A stretch of DNA of 64,000 nucleotides from Serinicoccus profundi (lineage in GTDB: Bacteria > Actinomycetota > Actinomycetes > Actinomycetales > Dermatophilaceae). Within the stretch, counting starts at the first letter, position 1. Each line of letters begins with the position of its first letter. The stretch is taken from the NCBI RefSeq assembly GCF_008001015.1, contig NZ_CP042862.1:124001-188000 (forward strand), given 5' to 3'. Below are positions 9,075 to 16,368 of the stretch, piece by piece. Under the pieces are notes generated by a model that was given only the letters and a program-made list of their open reading frames with translations, searched no databases and was not told where the DNA came from. The translations under genes were made by a program, and so were the position numbers.

Positions 9075-9383
9075 TCAGCCCTCGCCCGCCTCGGTGGCCT
9101 CCTGGGTGTCGGCCTGGTCCTCCAGGTCCTGGGCGCGGTCCCGGCAGTCCTGGGCGTAGTCGAGCACGTCGGTGCGCAGGGTGCGCACGTCGCGTCGGAC
9201 GTCGCGGACCCCGTCGTAGAACTCCGCGGCGCTCGGGCCCCACCAGACGCCGTCGGGGTTCTCGGGGTAGCGCTCCAGCAGGGTGTCGATGTCGTCGTCC
9301 AGCAGCTCGGCCTTGTCGCTGATCGTGCGTGCGACCTCGCGCAGCTGACGCGCACGCTCCCGCTTCTGCTCCGGCGTCGTCAC
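9075..9383 (-). CDS. small helical protein, WXG100-like
   Basis: This 102-residue, highly charged, helical protein starts VTTPEQKRERARQL and contains a Trp pair, GVWWGPSAAEFYDGV, in its middle: helix, turn with W-x-G-like WWG, helix. That is the WXG100 pattern. The GTG start overlaps the stop of the upstream gene as GTGA. It is the last gene of a five-gene minus-strand operon (12005 to 9075) that I read as type-VII-secretion-associated. No ESX motor (EccC) or membrane component is in the window. Confidence 0.72.
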   Translation of the reverse strand: MTTPEQKRERARQLREVARTISDKAELLDDDIDTLLERYPENPDGVWWGPSAAEFYDGVRDVRRDVRTLRTDVLDYAQDCRDRAQDLEDQADTQEATEAGEG

Positions 9384-10174
9384 AGCAGGCTCATCCCCAC
9401 GAGGATGGCGAACAGCGGCTCGGACGGGAGCGGGGAGAGGACCACCTCGTCGCCCTCGTCGGTGAGCCGCAGGTGGCCGTGCCGACCGGCGTGGACGCCG
9501 GCGACCCGGTGCTCGGTGTCCGAGGTGAGGGTCCAGGTGAACCACGGCTGGCCCCAGATCTCGCGCAGGTGCTCGTCGGCCCCGGAGGGTGGTGGGGCCG
9601 TCGCGTCGTCGGTCCGTTGCGCCACCAGCTCGCGGGGGAGGCGGTCCGGGGAGAGGGCCATCGGCCACGCCGGCCCGACCTGCAGCCACGCCGCCAGGTC
9701 GGCCGCCAGGTGCATCGTGGGCAGCCACATGAGCGTGCCCGTCGTCGCCGAGGCCAACCGGTCCTTGCCGACCGGCTCGGTGCCGGCCCACGTCTGCGGG
9801 GAGTCCGTCGCCCAGACGACGACGCTGCCGCGCACCCGGGCCGCCTCGTAGGTGCCCGGCACGCCTGCCGCCGCGCTCTCGACCCGGATCCGGCGGTCCG
9901 CCGACCGCAGGAGGGTATGCGTCGACCGCCCGTCCTCGGTGAGTCGGCCGGAGCCGTCGACGAGGCCGGCGTGGTGCAGCTCCTCCACCGCCGCCTCGTC
10001 GCTCACCCGGGGGCCGCGCAGGAGGCCGGCCTCCGCGGCGGCGAACGTCGTGAACGCCGAGCGGGAGAGCGGCATACCCTCCGGGGTCCACGGCTGGGCC
10101 TCGTGCAGCCGGGAGAGGTCCTCGAGATCCTCCCCCTGGCCGCTCCAGAACGGGTCGGTGCGGGGCTCAGCCAC
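9380..10174 (-). CDS. uncharacterised protein, possibly EspG-like type VII secretion chaperone
   Basis: This 264-residue cytosolic-looking protein has an alternating alpha/beta composition. It starts with GTG at 10174 (MAEPRTDPFWSGQ) and overlaps its upstream neighbour by 8 bases and its downstream neighbour by 4. Its size, the DDGRSTHTLL-like segment and its place beside WXG100-like genes suggest an EspG-type ESX chaperone, but I see no decisive motif, so this is a weak inference. No signal peptide or membrane segment is visible. Confidence 0.6.
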   Translation of the reverse strand: MAEPRTDPFWSGQGEDLEDLSRLHEAQPWTPEGMPLSRSAFTTFAAAEAGLLRGPRVSDEAAVEELHHAGLVDGSGRLTEDGRSTHTLLRSADRRIRVESAAAGVPGTYEAARVRGSVVVWATDSPQTWAGTEPVGKDRLASATTGTLMWLPTMHLAADLAAWLQVGPAWPMALSPDRLPRELVAQRTDDATAPPPSGADEHLREIWGQPWFTWTLTSDTEHRVAGVHAGRHGHLRLTDEGDEVVLSPLPSEPLFAILVGMSLL

Positions 10175-10637
10175 GGCCGTCCTCCTCCCGGGTCGGGCGG
10201 ACGCGCAGACCGTCGACGGCGGCGCCGATCAACGGCATGACCCGCAGGTAGCGGTCGGCGTCCACGGTGGCGGTGACCGACAGCGGTCGGCACTCCTCCA
10301 CGCGCATCCACGTGGTGGTGCAGATCAGGGCGTCGCCCGAGGGCCAGGTCGACAGCAGCCGGCGACCGCCCTCGTCGCGCCACAGGTCCCACGAGACGAG
10401 GCGATGCCCCTGCTCGAGGGCGATGAGCGTCGCCGCCGTCTGCGTCGCGAGGGCGCCGATGCTCTCCTCCGACTCCGGACCCAGGCCGATGACGAGGTTG
10501 GGGCGCACGCCGAGGTCGGCCGCCCAGTCGGTCGGTGCCAGCGCGAGCAGGACGGTCCCCTCGTCGTCCGGCTCCTGCTCGATCGGGCCCCAGCCGGGGG
10601 GCGGGTCGAGCTCGACGATGAGGTCAGGAGTGCTCAT
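10167..10637 (-). CDS. uncharacterised protein in type-VII-associated operon
   Basis: This 156-residue soluble protein begins MSTPDLIVELDPPPGWGPIE and has a beta-rich look with ALATQTAATLIALEQGHRL in the middle. I do not recognise the family. The first 14 bases overlap the end of the upstream membrane-protein gene and the last 8 overlap the next gene, so it belongs firmly to the operon. Short cytosolic proteins of this kind are common next to WXG100-type genes in actinomycetes; function is unknown. Confidence 0.68.
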   Translation of the reverse strand: MSTPDLIVELDPPPGWGPIEQEPDDEGTVLLALAPTDWAADLGVRPNLVIGLGPESEESIGALATQTAATLIALEQGHRLVSWDLWRDEGGRRLLSTWPSGDALICTTTWMRVEECRPLSVTATVDADRYLRVMPLIGAAVDGLRVRPTREEDGRG

Positions 10638-10968
10638 GCGGGTCCTTCCACGACGGGGCGTCCCGCAGCCAGCGGGGGGTGAGCGGGCGCGGCAGCCACC
10701 AGACCGCCAGCACGCCGAGGGCGAAAGAGACCAGCGCCACGACGAGCATGACCATCCCGACGACCGGGCCGACCAGCGGCGACAGGGTCGTGAGGACGAG
10801 GGCGATCCCGAGGTACAGCGGCGCCAGGTGCAGGGTCCTGCTCGGCCACGAGCGGAGCATGATGGCGCGGATCCGCCCGGACCAGGCGATGAGGCCCACG
10901 ACGATCATCGCCAGGCCGAGGGCGAGCAGGATCGGGGAGAAGACGAGTGCGCTGTCGGGGGAGGTCAT
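10624..10968 (-). CDS. small integral membrane protein
   Basis: This 114-residue protein has three or four strongly hydrophobic segments (ALVFSPILLALGLAMIVVGL, APLYLGIALVLTTL, VVGMVMLVVALVSFALGVLA) and a charged C-terminal tail ending KDPHEHS. The ATG at 10968 overlaps the stop of the glycine-zipper gene as ATGA. It is therefore co-translated with a protein that has a membrane-active-looking C-terminus, and it could be an immunity or partner protein. That role is inference from position only. Confidence 0.72.
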   Translation of the reverse strand: MTSPDSALVFSPILLALGLAMIVVGLIAWSGRIRAIMLRSWPSRTLHLAPLYLGIALVLTTLSPLVGPVVGMVMLVVALVSFALGVLAVWWLPRPLTPRWLRDAPSWKDPHEHS

Positions 10969-12005
10969 CCGAAGAGCGACCCCCACACCTCTTTGGCCCC
11001 GTCGGCGATCGCGCTGCCGGCCTCCTTGATGGCGGTGCCCGCGGCCTTGCCCGCCTTGGAGCCGATGAAGGCGCCGATCGCGCCACCGATGAGGGCACCG
11101 CCCACGGTGCCGACGACGGGGATGGGGATGAAGCTGCCCGCGATGGCGCCGTAGTGGGCCCCGACGAGCCCGCCGGCGATCGCCCCGCCGCCTTCGGTCG
11201 CGACGTTGTAGCCCGCCGAGGCGACGCGCTGACCGGTGCTGTACTCGGGGTGGTACTGCTGGTCGTGCTCCCACTGGCTCGCCGCCGAGTCCCACACGGT
11301 GAGGGCGACGCCCGCACCACCGAGGAGACGGCCACCGGTGCGCGCCCACGTGGGGGGACGGCCGAGGTCCGGGCTGGTGGTGACGTTGGGGCCCGGCCGG
11401 TAGGTGGCCTCGTCGGTGAGGGTGCTGATGCGGGGCAGCCTCGGGTCTGCCGAGCTGCCCTGGGGGACGAGGATCCCGCTCGGGCGGCGCACCAGGTTGG
11501 TGCCCTCGTGCACGTCGTCGGCGCTCCCCAGGAGGGACGTGAGCTCGTCCAGGGCCCCGGCGGCGGTGACGGTGTCGACCTTGGGCACGTAGAGGCGGAA
11601 GTTGCGGTACCTGTCCAGCAGCCCCTGCCCGACACCGAGGGGGAGGGCACCGAACTCGTCGCTCCGGGCGATCTGCTCGATGTTCTCGGTGACCGTGCGG
11701 TCCTCGTCCGGCAGGAGGTTGCCGAAGTCGGGGAGCCAGTAGCCGGCCTCGCGCAGCTCCTGGATCGGCTTCTCGTGGTCGACGTAGTGGATCGCGTGGT
11801 CCTTGGCGGCACCGGCCAGCATCGACAACGTCTCGGCGAGCGTGCTCGTCCGACGTCGGGCGTCCGGCGCCGCGGCCGACAGCCACTGGTCCACCTTCTC
11901 GACCTGCGTCGTGATGTCCCCGCCGATCGTCGACAGGCTGGTGCCCACGCCCAGCGTGGCACCACTCATCGCGATCACACCGTCCGGATCGATACGGACC
12001 GTCAC
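10965..12005 (-). CDS. WXG-like protein with C-terminal glycine-zipper domain
   Basis: This 346-residue protein heads the minus-strand operon. Residues 1-90 are helical and similar in layout to ESX substrates (GATLGVGTSLSTIGGDITTQ and following). The C-terminus, about residues 270-346, is a run of glycine-zipper helices: GGAIAGGLVGAHYGAIAGSF, GGALIGGAIGAFIGSKAGKA. Such segments insert into membranes or form pores in some toxins. There is no signal peptide, which fits a type VII secreted protein. The GTG start at 12005 has GGGAGG upstream. It is followed at once by a small membrane protein in ATGA overlap. The family was not recognised; effector status is a hypothesis. Confidence 0.7.
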   Translation of the reverse strand: MTVRIDPDGVIAMSGATLGVGTSLSTIGGDITTQVEKVDQWLSAAAPDARRRTSTLAETLSMLAGAAKDHAIHYVDHEKPIQELREAGYWLPDFGNLLPDEDRTVTENIEQIARSDEFGALPLGVGQGLLDRYRNFRLYVPKVDTVTAAGALDELTSLLGSADDVHEGTNLVRRPSGILVPQGSSADPRLPRISTLTDEATYRPGPNVTTSPDLGRPPTWARTGGRLLGGAGVALTVWDSAASQWEHDQQYHPEYSTGQRVASAGYNVATEGGGAIAGGLVGAHYGAIAGSFIPIPVVGTVGGALIGGAIGAFIGSKAGKAAGTAIKEAGSAIADGAKEVWGSLFG

Positions 12006-12169
12006 CCAGCGCCTCCCTCATGCTCGACCGCCGGAGCACTCTACCGGCCACGCCTCACCAGCCCGACACTCGTGCGGACGGACCGGCCCCGGCGACGCCC
12101 TGAGTGGAGGGTCGAGCGCTGAGCGGTAGCCTGCAGAAGGCTCGTGGATCGGTGGTGAAAGGGTTGTCG

Positions 12170-13177
12170 ATGGTGCAGGGCACGGGGAGACGCCCGACGA
12201 TCTACTCCGTCGCCGATCGCGCAGGGGTCTCCATCGCGACGGTCTCGCGGGTGCTGCGGCGTCCCGGGGAGGTGCGCGCCGCCACCCGCGACAAGGTGCT
12301 GGCCGTCGTCGACGAGCTGGGCTACGTGCCGGACGGCGCCGCACGCTCGCTCGCGGTCAAGTCGCACGAGGCGCACGGCCTGGTGCTCCCGGAGCTGGGC
12401 GGGCCCTACTACGCCGACCTGCTCACGGGGTATGAGCAGGGGGCGGCCGAGGGGGGCGCGAGCGTCGTCGTGCTCCTCACCGAGGGCAAGGACGACGTCG
12501 ACCTGCTCGTGCGCCGACTGGCCGGCCGGGTGGACGGCATGGTGCTCATGGGTGCGGTGCCCGTGTCGCCCGGCACCGTCGCCGCGGTGCGGGCCAAGCT
12601 GCCCGTGCTGGGGCTGGCCAACAGCCACGAGGAGTCGGTCGAGAGCTTCAGCACCGAGAACCTCCGGAGTGCCCAGGCGCTGACCACCCACCTCATCGAG
12701 GTCCACGGGCGGCGGGCGCTGCGCTTCGTGGGGTCACCGGAGTTCGCCGACGACGTGCAGGAGAGGTATGCCGGTTTCGTCGCCGCGCACGAGGCGGCCG
12801 GTCTCGCGGCGGCCGAGCCGGTGCCCGCGACCTTCCGCGAGGACGGCGGCCCCCGGGTGGTGTCCCTGCTCGTCGACGGCGGCCCGGAGGCGGACGGGGT
12901 GGTCTGCGCCAACGACGAGCTCGCCCTGTCGGTGATGCGCGGGCTCCTCGCGGCCGGGGTCAGGGTGCCCGAGCAGATGAGCGTGACCGGCTGGGACGAC
13001 GTCATGGCTGCGCGCTACGTCACGCCGGGCCTGACCACGGTGAGCCAGCCGGTCCGTGAGCTCGGCCGGGAGGTCGCGGTGCGGATGCGGGCCCTGCTGG
13101 AGGACCGTGACTCGGCCCCCGAGCAGCACGTCCTCCCCACGCGGCCGGTCATCCGGCAGTCCTGCGGCTGTTCCTGA
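12170..13177 (+). CDS. LacI-family transcriptional regulator
   Basis: This 335-residue regulator has an N-terminal LacI helix-turn-helix (TIYSVADRAGVSIATVSRVL, residues 10-29) and a periplasmic-binding-protein-like ligand domain ending in conserved PVIRQSCGC. I chose the ATG at 12170, preceded by GAAAGGG, because the HTH should lie close to the N-terminus; the same frame is open upstream from 12104. It is immediately upstream of and co-directional with a sugar ABC importer and glycosidases. A perfect palindrome GTAAGCGCTTAC sits in the promoter of that operon at 13224-13235. It therefore most likely represses the importer operon until a sugar binds. Confidence 0.93.
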   Translation: MVQGTGRRPTIYSVADRAGVSIATVSRVLRRPGEVRAATRDKVLAVVDELGYVPDGAARSLAVKSHEAHGLVLPELGGPYYADLLTGYEQGAAEGGASVVVLLTEGKDDVDLLVRRLAGRVDGMVLMGAVPVSPGTVAAVRAKLPVLGLANSHEESVESFSTENLRSAQALTTHLIEVHGRRALRFVGSPEFADDVQERYAGFVAAHEAAGLAAAEPVPATFREDGGPRVVSLLVDGGPEADGVVCANDELALSVMRGLLAAGVRVPEQMSVTGWDDVMAARYVTPGLTTVSQPVRELGREVAVRMRALLEDRDSAPEQHVLPTRPVIRQSCGCS

Positions 13178-13181
13178 CCCC

Positions 13182-13235
13182 TTGTGCCCCTGCGGTGGAG
13201 CGTGTATCTTCTGGCTCAGGCATGTAAGCGCTTAC
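13182..13235 (+). promoter_or_regulatory. promoter and LacI-type operator of the sugar importer operon
   Basis: TTGTGC at 13182-13187 and TATCTT at 13205-13210 are spaced by 17 bases, a good sigma-70 promoter. The perfect 12-bp palindrome GTAAGCGCTTAC at 13224-13235, with the central CG typical of LacI/CcpA-family operators, covers the expected start of transcription. AAAGGAG follows just before the ATG at 13254. Repression by the adjacent LacI-type regulator is the natural reading. Confidence 0.82.
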
Positions 13236-13253
13236 GACGACAAAGGAGTCTCC

Positions 13254-14546
13254 ATGCGACGTTCCACCCTGCTGGTCGCCCTGACGACCACCACCGCCCT
13301 CGCCCTGACCGGCTGCGGTCGCGACGACGGCGGCTCGGCCGGTGAGGCCGCCCCGCAGACCGGGGAGGCGGTCTCGACCGAGGGCCTGTCCGGCGAGCTC
13401 GACGTCTGGGCCATGGGCGCCGAGGGCGAGGCCCTCCCGGACCTCGTCGCGGGCTTCGAGGAGGCATACCCCGAGGTCACCGTCAACGTCACCCCGGTGC
13501 CGTGGGACTCCGCGCACGACAAGTTCGTCAACTCCATCAGCGCCGGCACCACCCCGGACGTCGCCATGATCGGCACCACGTGGATGGGCGAGTTCGCGGG
13601 CATGGACGCGCTGGACCCGACGCCCGGGTCGATCGACACGACGAAGTTCTTCGAGGGCGCCCAGGGCACCACCGAGGTGGAGGGCACGTCCTACGGCGTC
13701 CCGTGGTACGTCGAGACCCGCATGGTCTACTACCGCTCCGACATCGCCGCCGCGGCCGGCTTCGAGGAGGTCCCGACCGACCAGGCCGGCTTCAAGGAGA
13801 TGGCCGCCGCCCTGCAGGAGCAGGACGGTGTCGACTGGGGCATCAGCCTGCAGCCGGGCCAGACCGGCTCGTGGCAGACCGTCGTGCCCTTCGCCTGGTC
13901 CGGCGGCGCCGAGATCGCCACCGAGGACGCCTACACCCTCGACACCCCCGAGACCGTCGCCGCCGTCGACTACTTCGGCAGCTTCTTCACCGACGAGATC
14001 GCCGACGCCAACCCCCCGGAGGGCCAGACCGAGGCGACCTTCACCGACGGCAGCGTCCCGATGTTCATCTCCGGTCCCTGGATGATGAGCATCGTCGAGG
14101 ACTTCGCCGCCGAGGCGGGCGAGGACAGCTTCGGCGAGATGTATGACGTGGCTCCCGTCCCCGCCGCGGACGGCGGCGAGTCCAGCTCCTTCATCGGCGG
14201 TTCCAACCTCGGCGTCTTCGCCGACACCGAGAACCGCGACGCCGCCTGGGCGCTCGTCGACTGGCTGACCCAGCCCGAGACGCAGGTGGAGTGGTACGAC
14301 ATGACCAGCGCGCTCCCGTCCGTGCAGTCCGCCTGGGAGGACCCGGCGCTGACCGAGGACGCCAAGCTCGCGAAGTTCGGCGAGGAGCTCACCACCGCGC
14401 AGGCCCCGCCGTCCTTCCCCACCTGGGAGCAGGTCGCGGCCGCCTTCGACGCCGAGATGGAGAAGGTCGCCAAGCAGGGCCTCTCCGGCGAGGAGGCCCT
14501 CCAGGCCGCCCAGCAGCAGGCCGACTCGATCGGCACCGGGCAGTAA
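13254..14546 (+). CDS. sugar ABC transporter substrate-binding lipoprotein
   Basis: This 430-residue family 1 (MalE-type) extracellular solute-binding protein starts MRRSTLLVALTTTTALALTGC; the Cys is the lipobox residue, so it is anchored outside the membrane. ELDVWAMGAEGEALPDLVAGF and GSNLGVFADTENRDAAWALVDWLTQPE are typical of carbohydrate binders. AAAGGAG at 13243-13249 sets the ATG at 13254. It is first in an operon with two permeases, a glycoamylase-like hydrolase and a GH3 enzyme, which suggests a beta-gluco-oligosaccharide ligand. Confidence 0.93.
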   Translation: MRRSTLLVALTTTTALALTGCGRDDGGSAGEAAPQTGEAVSTEGLSGELDVWAMGAEGEALPDLVAGFEEAYPEVTVNVTPVPWDSAHDKFVNSISAGTTPDVAMIGTTWMGEFAGMDALDPTPGSIDTTKFFEGAQGTTEVEGTSYGVPWYVETRMVYYRSDIAAAAGFEEVPTDQAGFKEMAAALQEQDGVDWGISLQPGQTGSWQTVVPFAWSGGAEIATEDAYTLDTPETVAAVDYFGSFFTDEIADANPPEGQTEATFTDGSVPMFISGPWMMSIVEDFAAEAGEDSFGEMYDVAPVPAADGGESSSFIGGSNLGVFADTENRDAAWALVDWLTQPETQVEWYDMTSALPSVQSAWEDPALTEDAKLAKFGEELTTAQAPPSFPTWEQVAAAFDAEMEKVAKQGLSGEEALQAAQQQADSIGTGQ

Positions 14547-14552
14547 GCTCCC

Positions 14553-15512
14553 ATGAGTCTCGTGACCGGGTCGCGCCGCCGCGACCCCCAGGGCACCCGT
14601 GACGCCACGCGGTCCCGTTCCTCGCGCGCCCCTGGTGCGGCGCGCGAGGAACGGGCCGGATGGCTGCTGACGCTGCCCTTCCTGCTGCTCTTCGCCGTCT
14701 TCACCGCCTGGCCGGTGATCCAGTCGGTCTTCTTCTCCGTCACCGACATCACCAACCGCGACCTGCGCACGCCCTTCCAGGTCAACTTCGTCGCCGTCGA
14801 GCAGTACGCCAAGGCCTTCGGTGACCCGGTCTTCCGGCAGGCGGCGCTCAACACCGCATACTTCGTGCTCATCGGCGTCCCGCTGACGATGACCGTGGCG
14901 CTCGCCGCCGCGGTCGCGCTCAACACCGGCATCACCCGCTTCCGCGCGGTCTACCGGCTCGGGTTCTACACGCCGGTCATCACCTCGATCGTCGCCGTGG
15001 CCGTCGTCTGGCGCTTCCTGCTGCACCCGGACAGCGGCCTGGTCAACACCGTGCTGTCCTGGGTCGGCATCGACGGGCCCAACTGGCTGGGGTCGACGAC
15101 GTGGGCGATGCCCTCGCTCATCGCGATGGCGACCTGGCGCAACTTCGGGACGGCGATGATCATCTTCCTCGCCGGGCTCCAGTCGGTGCCGCAGCAGCTG
15201 CACGAGGCCGCCGCGATCGACGGCGCCAACGCCTGGCAGCGCTTCCGCAACGTCACCGTGCCGATCCTGCGCCCGACCATCCTCTTCGTCTCGGTCACGA
15301 CGGCGATCGGCTACCTGCAGTTCTTCGAGGAGCCCTTCGTCATGACCCAGGGTGGCCCGCTCAACAGCACCATCTCGGCGTCGATGTACACCTACCAGCA
15401 GTTCAGCTACGGCAACTACGGGTATGCCGCGGCCCTGAGCTACCTCATCTTCCTCGTCATCGCGATCGTCACCGCCGTGCAGTTCCGCTTCCTCTCGGAC
15501 AAGGAGGACTGA
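14553..15512 (+). CDS. sugar ABC transporter permease (MalF-like)
   Basis: This 319-residue inner-membrane subunit has about six transmembrane segments, beginning with LTLPFLLLFAVFTAWPVIQS. The EAA loop is visible as EAAAIDGANAWQRFRNVTVPIL near residue 220. A basic 35-residue N-terminal tail (GSRRRDPQGTRDATRSRS) precedes the first segment. It lies 6 bases after the binding protein and 3 bases before the second permease. No ATP-binding subunit is encoded in the operon; actinomycetes commonly supply a shared MsiK-type ATPase from elsewhere. Confidence 0.94.
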   Translation: MSLVTGSRRRDPQGTRDATRSRSSRAPGAAREERAGWLLTLPFLLLFAVFTAWPVIQSVFFSVTDITNRDLRTPFQVNFVAVEQYAKAFGDPVFRQAALNTAYFVLIGVPLTMTVALAAAVALNTGITRFRAVYRLGFYTPVITSIVAVAVVWRFLLHPDSGLVNTVLSWVGIDGPNWLGSTTWAMPSLIAMATWRNFGTAMIIFLAGLQSVPQQLHEAAAIDGANAWQRFRNVTVPILRPTILFVSVTTAIGYLQFFEEPFVMTQGGPLNSTISASMYTYQQFSYGNYGYAAALSYLIFLVIAIVTAVQFRFLSDKED

Positions 15513-15515
15513 GCG

Positions 15516-16343
15516 ATGACCTCGGTCGGTATGCGCTCGCGCTGGTGGCTCTACCTCGTCCTCACGGTGGCTCTCCTCGTGGTCATCACCCCCTTCATCT
15601 GGATGGTGCTGGGGTCCTTCAAGACCAACGCCGAGCTGCGCCAGATCCCCCCGACGTGGTGGCCGCAGAACCCCACCCTCGACAACTTCCGCCAGCTCTT
15701 CAGCAGGCTGTCCTTCGGCACCTACTTCACCAACTCCACGATCGTCGCGGTCGTCGTCACGGCCGGCAACCTGCTCTTCTGCTCGATGGTCGGGTATGCC
15801 CTGGCGATGCTGCGCTTCCGCGGCAAGAAGTTCGTCTTCGCCCTCATCCTCGGCACCCTGATGATCCCCGGCGTCGTGACCTTCGTGCCGCTCTTCGTCC
15901 TCGTCGCCAACCTCGGTCTGGTCGACACCCTCCCGGGGTTGTTCCTGCCCTTCCTCGTCGGGCCGTTCGGGGTCTTCCTCATGCGGCAGTTCGTCCTCGG
16001 GCTCCCCAAGGACCTCGTCGAGGCCGCCCGGATCGACGGCGCGGGCGAGTTCCGCATCTTCTTCCAGGTGATCCTGCCGCTGCTCACCCCTGCCCTGGCG
16101 ACGCTGGGGATCCTCACCTTCCTCGGCAGCTGGAACAACTTCCTGTGGCCGCTGGTCGTGGCGCAGACCAACGACACCTACACCCTCCCGGTGGCGCTCG
16201 CGCTCTACTCCACCGGGCAGAACGAGCAGCAGTACGGCCTGCTCATGGCCGGAGCGACGATCGTCGTCCTGCCGGTCCTGGCCGTCTTCCTCATCTTCCA
16301 GCGGCGGTTCATCCAAGGGATTGCCACCACCGGGATCAAGTAG
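15516..16343 (+). CDS. sugar ABC transporter permease (MalG-like)
   Basis: This 275-residue protein is the second membrane subunit of the importer. It has six hydrophobic segments, starting WWLYLVLTVALLVVITPFIW, and the MalG-type EAA loop EAARIDGAGEFRIFFQVILP near residue 169. It ends GIATTGIK, the usual MalG-type C-terminus. It is tightly spaced behind the MalF-like gene and 25 bases ahead of the hydrolase gene. Confidence 0.94.
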   Translation: MTSVGMRSRWWLYLVLTVALLVVITPFIWMVLGSFKTNAELRQIPPTWWPQNPTLDNFRQLFSRLSFGTYFTNSTIVAVVVTAGNLLFCSMVGYALAMLRFRGKKFVFALILGTLMIPGVVTFVPLFVLVANLGLVDTLPGLFLPFLVGPFGVFLMRQFVLGLPKDLVEAARIDGAGEFRIFFQVILPLLTPALATLGILTFLGSWNNFLWPLVVAQTNDTYTLPVALALYSTGQNEQQYGLLMAGATIVVLPVLAVFLIFQRRFIQGIATTGIK

Positions 16344-16368
16344 CCCGACCACCCCAGAAGGAGCACCC

